Origin: Clostridia bacterium
GTDB taxonomy: Bacteria; Bacillota; Clostridia; Oscillospirales; CAG-272
Reading direction: 5' to 3'
NCBI GenBank assembly: GCA_017623975.1
Contig: JAGANX010000047.1
Coordinates: 1 to 60,280, forward strand
Length of the DNA stretch: 60,280 nucleotides
Part shown: in pieces, positions 33,185 through 42,092 of the stretch
How positions within the stretch are numbered: the first letter of the stretch is position 1
Layout: each line of letters starts with the position of its first letter
Notes under the pieces: model-generated
Seen by the model: the letters and a program-made list of their open reading frames with translations, nothing else
Database searches by the model: none
Told to the model about the DNA's origin: nothing
Translations under genes and position numbers: made by a program

Positions 33185-33805
33185 TTATATGTTTTTGAAC
33201 GCTTTTAACCATTGATTTTTTATAAATTCGTGACCCTTTGCAGTTGGGTGAACACCGTCACCTAACCAATATTCACAGGGGGCTTTTTTGGAAAGGTCAT
33301 CAAAGCCTTTTTGGAGAGGAACAAAAGGTAAATCAAACTTGTCCGCAATCTTTTTTGCCATTTCAGCGCGCATCGGGACCTCCTTGGAAAAATAGTCCCA
33401 ATGCTCAACTGTTGAACAGCCTTGGAGAATAAATGGCTCTAAAATTATAATTTTTATGTTTGGAAGTGCTTCCTTTACTTCTTCGATTAGCATTGAGTAT
33501 ATCTTAAAGAATTTATCTGCATCAACTCCGTTTGGATTTTCGCCAATTTCGTGCCAAACATCATTTACGCCTATTAAAATGCTCATAACATCAGGCTTTA
33601 AATTGATAATGTCAGCTTTGATACGGGCGTACAAATCAACAATACGGTTTCCGCTAATGCCTCTATTTAAAAAGGTATATTTATTGGGTTCCTCTAAGCC
33701 GAGGGCAGCTTCAACAAGCCTTGGATAGCCAACTCCTAAGCGGGTGTCGTCCTGTCTGCTTCTGTCTGCGTCTGTGATAGAATCGCCTTGAAATAAGATT
33801 TTCAT
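33185..33805 (-). CDS. SGNH/GDSL-type esterase
   Basis: This 206-residue hydrolase has block I FQGDSITDADR with nucleophile S9, block III GVNDVW, and block V DGVHPTAKGH with the catalytic Asp and His. It probably removes acetyl or other acyl groups from sugars, given neighbouring glycoside hydrolases. No signal peptide. The ATG at 33805, 6 nt after AAGGAG, is preferred to one directly abutting the site. It has its own promoter, which overlaps the opposing promoter of the next gene. Confidence 0.9.
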   Translation of the reverse strand: MKILFQGDSITDADRSRQDDTRLGVGYPRLVEAALGLEEPNKYTFLNRGISGNRIVDLYARIKADIINLKPDVMSILIGVNDVWHEIGENPNGVDADKFFKIYSMLIEEVKEALPNIKIIILEPFILQGCSTVEHWDYFSKEVPMRAEMAKKIADKFDLPFVPLQKGFDDLSKKAPCEYWLGDGVHPTAKGHEFIKNQWLKAFKNI

Positions 33806-33822
33806 AAACATCTCCTTAAATA

Positions 33823-33851
33823 TTGAAATATCATTTTATGTTTGATATAAT
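33823..33851 (+). promoter_or_regulatory. Promoter of the TIM-barrel hydrolase gene
   Basis: TTGAAA, a 17-nt spacer ending TGA, and TATAAT. Its -10 overlaps the -10 of the opposing SGNH promoter by two bases. Confidence 0.75.
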
Positions 33852-33878
33852 TGTATCATAAAAGAAAGCATATGTCAA
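33850..33878 (-). promoter_or_regulatory. Promoter of the SGNH esterase gene
   Basis: On the minus strand, TTGACA, a 17-nt spacer ending TGA, and TACAAT. It overlaps the promoter at 33823-33851. Confidence 0.85.
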
Positions 33879-33905
33879 TTTTTAACTAAAAAAAGGAGAA
33901 GGAAA

Positions 33906-35840
33906 ATGAACAAGCTTTTTTCATATACAATAATGCCACTTGATTTAGAGCATATTGAGGAAATTTGTGCTGATATAAAAGAACAGTATGAAAAGGGAAT
34001 TGCAGATTTAGCGCTTTTTAAAATGACATTAGTGCCGGAGGGAAATCCGCCGTCAGATAAGGTAAGTCTATATTGCGAGCAGTTTGCAAGATTTAAAAAA
34101 CGCCTTGGTGAAATGGGATTGAAGTGCGGCATATTGATACAAGCAACAGTTGGTCACGGCTGGATTTTGGGAGAAATGTTTCCATATCAAACACACGTCA
34201 ATTTTAATGACGGTGTTGCAACAAGGGTTGTTTGCCCCTGTGATACGGATTTCTTGAATTTTTTGTATGATGAAATGGCAACCATTGCAAAATACGAGCC
34301 TGAGCATGTTATGATAGATGATGACCTGCGTACAATTTGGTTTAAGGGTGAGGGCTGCGCTTGTCCTTTACATATGGAAATGTTCAACAAGAAAGCAGGA
34401 ACTAACCTTACAAAAGAGGAGCTTTGGGAAATCGTAAACCAAAAAACAGAGCAGGGTAAAAAATATACGGATATATTTATTGAGTGTCAGAAGGAATCAT
34501 TAGTAAGAGCTGCTAAGGTAATACGCGCAGGCTTAGACAGTGTAAATCCAAAGCTGTCATCATCCTATTGCTGCTGTGGCAATAATGCTGAGTTTGCCTA
34601 TGAAATAGCATCTGTATTGGCAGGAGAAAATAATCCTGTAACAGTTAGAATAAACAACGGCAATTATACGCCGCAGGGTGCAAGATATTTGAGCCGTGTA
34701 TTTCATCGTGCAGCCACGCAAATTGAAAAGTTGAAGGGTAAGGTTGATGTGCTTTTGGCAGAAACAGACACTTGTCCTCAAAATAGGTACAGCGTTAGTG
34801 CGTACGGAATGCACGCCCACTATACAGGCTCTATTTTAGAGGGCGTAAACGGAGCAAAGCACTGGATTACCCGTCTTATCACCTACGAGCCGAAAAGCGG
34901 AGAAAAATATAGAGAAATTTTATCTAAAAACCATGGCTTTTATGAAAGGCTGGCAGAGCTACAACCGAGTCTTAAATGGAGGGGATGCAGAATTTTTGTT
35001 CCCTCTACCCCCGATTTTACATATGGCAGGGTAAAGGAGGAATGGGACGGTTGGAGCTACTGCGTTCTTGAAAAGCTGGGCTTGCCAATGTACTATTCCG
35101 GTAAAAACGGAGGAGTTGTCTGCTTGGAGGGTGATGTTGACAGTAGAATGGATGACGGTGAGATTACGGAAATATTAAAGGGGAATGTAATGCTGGCATC
35201 AGATACTGCGCAAAACCTTATAAAACGTGGCTTTGGTAAGTATCTTGGGGTTGATGTGCGTGAGTGGAAGGGCAAACAGCCTGTGCGTGAAATTTATAAA
35301 AACGGTTCATGTATGGGAATACAAATGCAAATTAAGGAGTTAGTCCCGTTAAGTGACAAAACCGTAATAAGCTCAAAGGTTTGTAATACAACAGACTATG
35401 AAAGCTACGAATATCTTTTCCCGGGGGTTACGGAATTTAAAAACGAGCTTGGCGGAACTGTATTTGTATTTTCAGGCACTCCTGTGGCTGAATTCCATTT
35501 GTCAACCGCATTTTCATTTTTGAATTTTACAAGAAAAGAGCAGTTAATAAGCCTTCTCAAAGGGACAGGGGAAATGCCTGTGTATTATCCTAATGATGAG
35601 GAAGTCTATTTTAAATGTGCAGATATGCCAAATAACAAGGTGTTCTGTGCCTTGTTTAACATAGGTCTCGATCCTATTGATAATATAGAGCTGGTATGCG
35701 ATTTTGAACCAAAAGGATTTGAAGCATTACAGCCGAACGGTGACATTACAGAGATTGCCTTTGAAAGAATTGCTAACCGATACATTTTGAAAAAATCTGC
35801 AAATATTCTTGACCCTGTGATTATATTTATTACAAAATAA
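33906..35840 (+). CDS. Uncharacterised TIM-barrel glycoside-hydrolase-like protein
   Basis: This 644-residue protein was not assigned to a family. The first 330 residues read like a TIM barrel with acidic clusters. MIDDDLRTIWFKGEGCACPLHM near 138-158 carries catalytic-type aspartates plus a Cys-x-Cys and His. LLAETDTCPQNRY near 280 gives a likely second carboxylate. A triple cysteine (SSYCCCGNN) lies near 220. The C-terminal third is beta-rich (FVFSGTPVAEFHL). The layout recalls beta-galactosidase-like GH-A enzymes. No signal peptide. AAAAGGAGAAGG precedes the ATG. Neighbours support a role in glycan breakdown. Confidence 0.6.
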   Translation: MNKLFSYTIMPLDLEHIEEICADIKEQYEKGIADLALFKMTLVPEGNPPSDKVSLYCEQFARFKKRLGEMGLKCGILIQATVGHGWILGEMFPYQTHVNFNDGVATRVVCPCDTDFLNFLYDEMATIAKYEPEHVMIDDDLRTIWFKGEGCACPLHMEMFNKKAGTNLTKEELWEIVNQKTEQGKKYTDIFIECQKESLVRAAKVIRAGLDSVNPKLSSSYCCCGNNAEFAYEIASVLAGENNPVTVRINNGNYTPQGARYLSRVFHRAATQIEKLKGKVDVLLAETDTCPQNRYSVSAYGMHAHYTGSILEGVNGAKHWITRLITYEPKSGEKYREILSKNHGFYERLAELQPSLKWRGCRIFVPSTPDFTYGRVKEEWDGWSYCVLEKLGLPMYYSGKNGGVVCLEGDVDSRMDDGEITEILKGNVMLASDTAQNLIKRGFGKYLGVDVREWKGKQPVREIYKNGSCMGIQMQIKELVPLSDKTVISSKVCNTTDYESYEYLFPGVTEFKNELGGTVFVFSGTPVAEFHLSTAFSFLNFTRKEQLISLLKGTGEMPVYYPNDEEVYFKCADMPNNKVFCALFNIGLDPIDNIELVCDFEPKGFEALQPNGDITEIAFERIANRYILKKSANILDPVIIFITK

Positions 35841-35842
35841 GC

Positions 35843-35869
35843 AAAAAAGCCGTCGGAATGACGGCTTTT
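35843..35869. terminator. Bidirectional terminator
   Basis: AAAAGCCGTC and GACGGCTTTT around a GGAAT loop, between converging genes. Confidence 0.85.
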
Positions 35870-35870
35870 C

Positions 35871-37001
35871 CTATTCACCTAACGCTTCATAAACCAAGGT
35901 TCTGATAAGTGGCTGCAAAATAATATAAGAGTAAGAGCAGTTATGTACCTGCATGCCGTAAAACATACTGATGTTTTTCTTCCTGTCAACAACTGCAAAG
36001 CATCCGCCTGCACCGTCCCAACCAAATTCACCAATGCTTGATTTGGAAAGAGAAAAAACAGGATTGATGTGGACACGCCCGCAAAGTCCCCAGCCGTATC
36101 CGTGAAGTCTGCCGTTAACAAAATCCTGTAATGCTTCCTTACAAAGACGGTTAGCTTCCATCAGCTTTATTGCATCTTCGCTTAATACTCTATACCCGTT
36201 GCTTGAAACACCGCCGTTTGCAAGAGTTGAAACTAATTTGATATAGTCTTGCGCACAGGAAAAAAGCCCTGCACCGCCACTATCGTAATTATCAGTTAAT
36301 GCATAAGGATTTTCAGTTGGAATAAGCGTGCTTGTTCCGTTGGAATTGTCATATCTATACGATGCGGCAAAGCGTTTTTTCTGCTCGGTTGTTGGTCGAT
36401 AGCCGGTATCCTTCATGCCTAATGGGTCTAAAATATATTTGTGCACATAACTTGATAGCTTAATACCGCTTGCAACCTCAACAACTGCGCCTAAAACGTC
36501 ATGACAAAAGCCGTATTGGTATCTTGTACCGGGTTCAAAATATAGCGGTATTGTAGCATAGAAATTTGCAAGCTCTACCGTGCCCGCATTTTTAGCAATT
36601 AACGGTTTTAAATTTTCCTTTTTTTCATGGTCAGGACCAATTCCGCCTGTCATAGTAAATAAATGCTCCACGGTCATAACTGTTTTGCAGGGTTCTGTGC
36701 TTCCGTCCCTTTTTCTAACCTTTAAATTCTCATAATTCGGTAAAAATTTAGACACGGGGTCGCTTAAATTTAATTTTCCCTCGTCTATCAAGCGCATAGC
36801 GGCAACGCAGGTTATAACCTTTGAGGTGGAGAAGAGCCAATATAAGTCATCACTTTTAAAAGGCACTGCCTGCTCACTGTCAGAGTATCCTACCTTATGG
36901 CTGAAAACCTCCTTGTTATCCTTGGTTACAACTAATTCAAAGAAGGGAATTCCTCTTTTAGGCATGGTGTCTATAAGAGCTTTTATTTTAGAAAAGTCCA
37001 T
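35871..37001 (-). CDS. Serine hydrolase of the beta-lactamase/DD-peptidase fold
   Basis: This 376-residue protein has the S-x-x-K motif S58-T-S-K61 (WLFSTSKV), a Y-x-Y motif (TRYQYGFCHD near 174), and EFGWDGAGG near 325 in the place of the K/H-T-G motif. This is the class C beta-lactamase-related esterase group, which includes esterases and D-amino peptidases; antibiotic resistance is not implied. No signal peptide, so it is probably cytoplasmic. It lies 10 nt after the histidine kinase gene on the same strand and is co-transcribed with the two-component system. AAGGAG site. Confidence 0.88.
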   Translation of the reverse strand: MDFSKIKALIDTMPKRGIPFFELVVTKDNKEVFSHKVGYSDSEQAVPFKSDDLYWLFSTSKVITCVAAMRLIDEGKLNLSDPVSKFLPNYENLKVRKRDGSTEPCKTVMTVEHLFTMTGGIGPDHEKKENLKPLIAKNAGTVELANFYATIPLYFEPGTRYQYGFCHDVLGAVVEVASGIKLSSYVHKYILDPLGMKDTGYRPTTEQKKRFAASYRYDNSNGTSTLIPTENPYALTDNYDSGGAGLFSCAQDYIKLVSTLANGGVSSNGYRVLSEDAIKLMEANRLCKEALQDFVNGRLHGYGWGLCGRVHINPVFSLSKSSIGEFGWDGAGGCFAVVDRKKNISMFYGMQVHNCSYSYIILQPLIRTLVYEALGE

Positions 37002-37011
37002 GGTTATCTCC

Positions 37012-38091
37012 TTAATTTTGGGTGTCAGTTCTTTTAGGTATGGTAACTGTAAAGGTTACGCTTTGATTTTCAGAGGTTACTGTTATAGTACCTTTGTGTA
37101 AATCTACAATCTTCTTAACAACTGCCAAGCCAATTCCGTTACCCTCTGTTGAATGTGACAGGTCGGATTGGTAAAATTTGTTGAAAATCTTGGTTTTTGC
37201 GTCAGGTGCAATCTCGGTGCCATAGTTAGTAAATGATACGAATATATAATCCTTTATGTCCGATGCCTTGATTGCTATGGGATTTCCTGCCTTAGAAAAC
37301 TTGATTGCATTATCAATTAGATTTATCCAAACCTGCTTTAAAAGCTCCTCGTTAGCATTAATGGTGTATTCATTAAGGTCCAATTGAAACTCAATATCCT
37401 TTTTTGCCCATTTCGGTTCTAAAATCAAAATACAGGACCTTAACTGCTCAGACACGTTGTAGGTGGTTAGGTCGGTCAAAATTGTTTGGTTTTCGATTTT
37501 AGTCAAATGTAATACGTTTGTAGCCATATAGGACAGTCTAAGCGATTCTTCCTCGATAGCATCAAGATACTGTTTTTTTTGCTCATCTGTTAAATTTCCT
37601 TTTTTTAAGAGCTTGGCAAAGCCTGCAATTGAAACGATAGGAGTCTTAAATTCATGAGAAAAATTGTTTATGAAGTCGCTTCTTAGCATCTCGGTATTTT
37701 TAAGTTCTTCTGATAATTTGTTAAAAACAGTTGACAGTTCAAGAAATGAGGGAACACGGCTAACAATTTTATCAAAGTCCACACGAGTACCGAAGTTGCC
37801 GTTTGAAAGACTTTTTAGCTTGGAAATTATCATATTCAGCGGGCTTAAAATCATTTTTGTTGTGATTATTGAAATTGCAGTACCCATAACAACGCTGGAA
37901 ATCGCCATAAAAATGGTGATTTGAGTTGCGTTAAAGCCATCAGCACTTGATAAAACTCCAAGAGAGTCAAGCAAAAATGCAGTTAAAACAGAAATTCCAA
38001 GTACAACTAACAAAACGCCTAAAACGATAAGCGAGAAGGTTACGGAAAGTCGGCGAATGTTGCTTTTATCCTTTTGGTTTGAGTATTTCAT
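37012..38091 (-). CDS. Sensor histidine kinase
   Basis: This 359-residue membrane kinase has two helices at about 15-41 and 56-78, separated by only some 15 external residues. A HAMP linker follows, then the HisKA domain with phospho-acceptor H146 (NNFSHEFKTP). The HATPase domain has WINLIDNAIKFS (N box) and GNGIGLAVVKKI (G2 box). The short outer loop suggests sensing within the membrane or through another protein. Its start overlaps the response-regulator stop by 4 nt. Partner of the upstream OmpR-type regulator. Confidence 0.95.
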   Translation of the reverse strand: MKYSNQKDKSNIRRLSVTFSLIVLGVLLVVLGISVLTAFLLDSLGVLSSADGFNATQITIFMAISSVVMGTAISIITTKMILSPLNMIISKLKSLSNGNFGTRVDFDKIVSRVPSFLELSTVFNKLSEELKNTEMLRSDFINNFSHEFKTPIVSIAGFAKLLKKGNLTDEQKKQYLDAIEEESLRLSYMATNVLHLTKIENQTILTDLTTYNVSEQLRSCILILEPKWAKKDIEFQLDLNEYTINANEELLKQVWINLIDNAIKFSKAGNPIAIKASDIKDYIFVSFTNYGTEIAPDAKTKIFNKFYQSDLSHSTEGNGIGLAVVKKIVDLHKGTITVTSENQSVTFTVTIPKRTDTQN

Positions 38092-38762
38092 ACTAACCTC
38101 ACAGCTTTATAGCCAAGCCCACGAACGGCTTCAATTTGGAACTGTGGCCAATTTTCAAATCTTTTGCGTAAGCGACCAATGTGAACAGTAACGGTTTCCC
38201 AGCCTGTTTCACTGTCAGCACCCCAAATTTCATCCATCAATTGAATGCGGGTGAAAATTTTGCCGGGATAGGAAAGGAGCTTGAACAAAAGCATAAATTC
38301 CTTTTTGGGCAGCTCAATAGTTTCATTGCTTCTTGACACTGTTAAGGAGTCATAGTCAAGCACAACATCACCTATGTAAATTTTATGCTCGTTTGCTATT
38401 TTTGCACGCCTTAAAAGAGCCTTTATTCTGTATAGCATTTCCTCATCATCAATTGGCTTTGTTATATAATCGTCAGTGCCAACCAAAAAGCCCTTATGCT
38501 TATCAACGGGTAATTGCTTTGCGGAAACCATTAATATAGGTAAATTGTTCTGGTTTTCTCTAAGAGTTTTTGTAAGCTCGTAGCCATCCATATTCGGCAT
38601 CATAACATCAATAATTGCCAAGTCAATATGCTCCTTGTCCAAGACGGAAAGTGCATCAATTCCGTCACAAGCTACACTTACGGTGTAGTTAGCATTTTCA
38701 AGCACCGCTTTTAAAAGCAAGCGGGTGTTTTTATCATCATCAACAACTAAAATGCGAAACAT
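38088..38762 (-). CDS. OmpR-family response regulator
   Basis: This 224-residue regulator has a receiver domain with acidic pair D8-D9, phospho-acceptor D52 (AIIDVMMPNMDGYE), and switch Lys in MVSAKQ. A winged-helix DNA-binding domain follows from about 125 (ELPKKEFMLLFKLLSYPGKIFTRIQL and VTVHIGRLRKRF, each typical). The ATG at 38762 follows AAGGGGG. It leads the operon regulator-kinase-serine hydrolase and lies back to back with the GH43 gene, which makes that gene a candidate target. Confidence 0.95.
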   Translation of the reverse strand: MFRILVVDDDKNTRLLLKAVLENANYTVSVACDGIDALSVLDKEHIDLAIIDVMMPNMDGYELTKTLRENQNNLPILMVSAKQLPVDKHKGFLVGTDDYITKPIDDEEMLYRIKALLRRAKIANEHKIYIGDVVLDYDSLTVSRSNETIELPKKEFMLLFKLLSYPGKIFTRIQLMDEIWGADSETGWETVTVHIGRLRKRFENWPQFQIEAVRGLGYKAVRLV

Positions 38763-38791
38763 AAAATCCCCCTTTAATAAATAACACTTAC

Positions 38792-38820
38792 ATTTTAACA
38801 CTATTTTGGAAAATAATCAA
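38792..38820 (-). promoter_or_regulatory. Promoter of the two-component operon
   Basis: On the minus strand, TTGATT, a 17-nt spacer ending TGT, and TAAAAT. Its -35 is only 10 nt from the -35 of the divergent GH43 promoter. Confidence 0.85.
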
Positions 38821-38829
38821 TAATAAAAC

Positions 38830-38858
38830 TTGATAAACGGAAATAAATATGGTAAAAT
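38830..38858 (+). promoter_or_regulatory. Promoter of the GH43 gene
   Basis: TTGATA, a 17-nt spacer ending TGG, and TAAAAT, 31 nt before the start codon. Confidence 0.85.
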
Positions 38859-38889
38859 TAATTTACAAAATTCGAGTAGGAGAAGAAAA

Positions 38890-40356
38890 ATGGAACAGAT
38901 ATTTAACCCATATATGCCACTTAGTGAATACGTGCCTGATGGCGAACCCCACGTTTTTGGCGACAGAGTGTATGTTTACGGCTCTCATGATAAGGAGGGC
39001 GGAGATTTTTTCTGTATGCTTGACTATGTTTGCTATTCCGCACCTGTTGACAATTTAAAGGATTGGAGATATGAGGGTGTTATTTATCAGGCAAAGCAGG
39101 ACCCTGATTATGTAAATCACAGGTTTATGTATGCCCCTGACGTTGTAAAGGGTAATGACGGAAGGTATTATTTATATTATTCCTTAGCAGATAAGCATGA
39201 GTGCAGTTATTTGATGAGTGTGGCAGTTAGCGATACTCCTGCGGGAAAATACGAGTTTTTGGGCTATGTAAAGCACCCTGACGGAAGGCCGCTTCAAGAC
39301 TTTATCATATTTGACCCCGGCGTGATAAATGATAACGGTCAAATTCGTCTTTACTACGGTGTATGGTATGACTTTGATGAAAATCCTAATTTCACAAGGG
39401 AAGAAAGCATCAAAAAACAAATGGAAATGTACCATAAAACCCGTGAGGAAATTGAAAATACAGAGGGCGGTATACAGGGTCCTGTAACGGTTGAGCTTGA
39501 GGATGATATGATGACTATAAAGCACATACCCAAGCATATTTTCCCAATAATCTACAAGGGAACGGATTTTGAAGGCTATGAATTCTTTGAAGCGAGCTCC
39601 ATAAGAAAAATAGGTAACAAATATTATTTTGTTTATTCAACCTTCAATCAGCACGAGCTTGCGTATGCAACGAGCGACTATCCTGACAGAGATTTTAAAT
39701 TCGGCGGTGTCATAATCTCCAACGGTGATATTGGCTACAAAGGTAGAAAAACGGTGGATAGGCTAAATAGAACAGGCAACAACCATGGAAGTATTGAAAA
39801 AATTAACGGTGAATGGTACATATTCTACCATAGGCAGACACAAAAGAATGACTATTCAAGGCAAGCCTGCGCAGAGAAAATTCAAATGCTTCCAGACGGT
39901 TCAATTCCGCAGGTGGAAATGACCTCATGCGGACTAAACGGTGGACCCCTTGTCGCAAAAGGCACATATCCTGCCCCGATTTGCTGCAATCTTACAAACG
40001 GACATATGCCTCACACTCCCTGTGTTGGTATAAGGCTTCCGCACATAACCTTTAAGGATGGTGACCGCATTATTTCCGAGGTTGAACAGGATACAATGAT
40101 CGGTTATAAGTATTTCAAATTTGACAATGTTAACAAAATAGGCGTTGTGTACAGAACTCTTGATAAACCAATCAAGGCAAGTCTTTTGGTTAAGCTTGAC
40201 CTTGACGGAGAAGCAGTGTGCAAAATTCAACTTGATGACAGTAAAAATTGGAAAAAAGCCGAGGGAGTGTGCGAATTTTTAAATGGAACACACCCTGTTT
40301 ACTTCTTCTTTGACGGTGAAGGTGCGGCAGAAATTAAGGAAATTTATTTTGAATAA
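38890..40356 (+). CDS. Glycoside hydrolase family 43 enzyme
   Basis: This 488-residue protein has a five-bladed beta-propeller domain. The catalytic-base region is GDRVYVYGSHD near 24, with MYAPDVVKGNDGRYYLYYS and the acid Glu in FFEASSIRKIGNKYYFVYS near 235. NHGSIEKINGEWYIFYHRQ follows. From about 380 a beta-sandwich ends the protein, of the CBM6 kind often fused to GH43. Expected activity is beta-xylosidase or alpha-arabinofuranosidase. No signal peptide. ATG 38890 follows TAGGAGAAG. It diverges from a two-component system. Confidence 0.92.
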   Translation: MEQIFNPYMPLSEYVPDGEPHVFGDRVYVYGSHDKEGGDFFCMLDYVCYSAPVDNLKDWRYEGVIYQAKQDPDYVNHRFMYAPDVVKGNDGRYYLYYSLADKHECSYLMSVAVSDTPAGKYEFLGYVKHPDGRPLQDFIIFDPGVINDNGQIRLYYGVWYDFDENPNFTREESIKKQMEMYHKTREEIENTEGGIQGPVTVELEDDMMTIKHIPKHIFPIIYKGTDFEGYEFFEASSIRKIGNKYYFVYSTFNQHELAYATSDYPDRDFKFGGVIISNGDIGYKGRKTVDRLNRTGNNHGSIEKINGEWYIFYHRQTQKNDYSRQACAEKIQMLPDGSIPQVEMTSCGLNGGPLVAKGTYPAPICCNLTNGHMPHTPCVGIRLPHITFKDGDRIISEVEQDTMIGYKYFKFDNVNKIGVVYRTLDKPIKASLLVKLDLDGEAVCKIQLDDSKNWKKAEGVCEFLNGTHPVYFFFDGEGAAEIKEIYFE

Positions 40357-40357
40357 G

Positions 40358-40396
40358 CTTTTTGGCGGTGGCGTTTTGCTACCGCCAAAAATTTTG
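40358..40396 (+). terminator. Terminator of the GH43 gene
   Basis: TTTTGGCGGT and ACCGCCAAAA around an 11-nt loop, ending in ATTTTG. Confidence 0.8.
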
Positions 40397-40445
40397 TCAT
40401 TTTTAACAAAAAAACGTTTTTGCCACCATTTTACATTGTTTCATA

Positions 40446-40474
40446 TTGACATATAATATATAATGTGCTAGAAT
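40446..40474 (+). promoter_or_regulatory. Promoter of the MoxR/vWA operon
   Basis: TTGACA, a 17-nt spacer ending TGC, and TAGAAT, 34 nt before the first gene. It is the only clear promoter seen before 54499. Confidence 0.9.
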
Positions 40475-40508
40475 ATTTAAAATTATATTATACGAAAGGA
40501 GGACAATA

Positions 40509-42071
40509 ATGGGTGAGGGATTTAAAAGGCTTAAACGTCTTTATTTGAGAGAAGCCATCATAAAAGCATCGCTTGTTTACATAAGCGTCGCCTTACTTGT
40601 TGTTGCAACCTTCCTAATTGTAATTGATAAGGGCAAAATTGACTTTAATATTTTTGGAGTATTTAGTATTGGAATTGGCTTAGGGTTGCTTTTAGGAACG
40701 GCAGTGTTTTTTCTTTTTTACAGGGGAGACAAGCATTTTGCCAAAATATTGGATAAGGAGTTAGAGCTGAATGAAAAGGTGCAAACCATGCACGCTTTTC
40801 GCAAGGAGGACGGTTGCGTTACTGAGCTGCAAAGGGCAGAAACGCAAATTATTCTTAATTGCTCACGGTTCAAAAAATCAAAGCGAATTACCTCGTTTGT
40901 AATTTTTGGCTTGATTACCGCTGTTGCAATAACTTATTTTGCAATCTCTTTGTTTTTGTATCTAAAACGGGATGAGCCGAATAACAATATTCAAAACGAT
41001 GCTCCGAATACTGATATATCAAGACCTGATGAGGGCAATACAGACCAACCAAGTGTTGATGATAAATTCGAGCCAACGGAACATCACAAAAAGGAGCTTG
41101 AACAGCTTATCGAGTACGTTAGCTCATCTGCGCTTCAAGATAATGCAAAAGCATCTGTTATTTTAGAATTGACATCTCTTTTGAATAGTCTTGACACGTT
41201 CAGCACCGAAAGTGCTTTGAAGGCTCGTGTTGTAGAGGTTATTAAGAGCGTGCGTGCTACTGTTGACAGCGTTAACACAACGAACGCATTTGTGGGAGCT
41301 ATTGATGACTCGAATCACAAAAACTTCAATCAGCTTTGTAAGGCTATATATGCAAAGGATTTAAGCAAAGTTGAAAGTACACTCGCCACTTTATACAATG
41401 ATTTGTTGTACTCAAAGGTGGAGCAGGACGGTGAAATTGTTGAGGTAGTAAAGCCTAAGGAAGAGCTTGAAAACATTAAGGGTGAGCTTGAAATAATCAA
41501 AAATATTCTTAACATGGTGCTTGAACAATCTACCTTAACGGAAAACGATAAGCTTCACACATTAATTACTGAGCTTTGTCAGGTTTTAACCGAAATAATT
41601 GATAAGTCAAAATCAATTAATAATGTTTTCACTAAGCTGACTCCTGTTCTAAACGGAACGTTTATAGACGGATTAAGGCAATTAGTTCCTGCGGAAAAGA
41701 CAAACGAGGATGTAAAGGTATATACTGTTAACGAATTGAAGCGTATATTCGAGGTAACATCTGCGGATTTGGGAGAATTGCCGAATAGCGGAGAGACTAC
41801 ACCCGACGGACCGGAAGGGCCGGAGGAAGGACCGCCTGAATCTGAGAATGGCGGTAGCTATGGCGATGGCGGTAACAATTTCAGAAGTGAGGATTTGGTT
41901 ATTGATCCGGAGTCAAGTCAAGTTGATATTGAAAAGATACAAGTGGAATACGGTGAGATTTTAAGCAGATACGAAACGGAAATTATGAATAATTTGGACA
42001 AGTATCCCGAGGAAATTCAAAAAATGCTGAAAGAATATTTTGACATGCTTAAAACACCGATAGATAAATAG
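40509..42071 (+). CDS. Membrane protein opening the MoxR operon
   Basis: This 520-residue protein has helices at about 19-37, 48-70 and 128-152, with a short cytosolic loop (DKELELNEKVQTMHAFRKEDG) between the second and third. A long hydrophilic, helix-rich part follows, with a Pro/Gly/Glu-rich stretch near 425-460. The family was not recognised. It starts 34 nt after the promoter, with AAAGGAGGACA, and ends 21 nt before moxR. In related operons a membrane protein in this place often works with the MoxR/DUF58 pair, but its role here is unknown. Confidence 0.75.
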   Translation: MGEGFKRLKRLYLREAIIKASLVYISVALLVVATFLIVIDKGKIDFNIFGVFSIGIGLGLLLGTAVFFLFYRGDKHFAKILDKELELNEKVQTMHAFRKEDGCVTELQRAETQIILNCSRFKKSKRITSFVIFGLITAVAITYFAISLFLYLKRDEPNNNIQNDAPNTDISRPDEGNTDQPSVDDKFEPTEHHKKELEQLIEYVSSSALQDNAKASVILELTSLLNSLDTFSTESALKARVVEVIKSVRATVDSVNTTNAFVGAIDDSNHKNFNQLCKAIYAKDLSKVESTLATLYNDLLYSKVEQDGEIVEVVKPKEELENIKGELEIIKNILNMVLEQSTLTENDKLHTLITELCQVLTEIIDKSKSINNVFTKLTPVLNGTFIDGLRQLVPAEKTNEDVKVYTVNELKRIFEVTSADLGELPNSGETTPDGPEGPEEGPPESENGGSYGDGGNNFRSEDLVIDPESSQVDIEKIQVEYGEILSRYETEIMNNLDKYPEEIQKMLKEYFDMLKTPIDK

Positions 42072-42092
42072 AGAACGAAAAGGAACAAAAAG

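Noticed and set aside
37012-38762. Two-component system as a VanRS-type resistance switch with the adjacent beta-lactamase fold protein
   Set aside because: No van genes or PBP-type motifs are nearby. The hydrolase lacks a KTG motif and a signal peptide, so antibiotic resistance is not supported.
38830-38889. Upstream TTG start for the GH43 gene
   Set aside because: It coincides with the -35 hexamer of a TTGATA-N17-TAAAAT promoter; the ATG at 38890 has a strong ribosome site.
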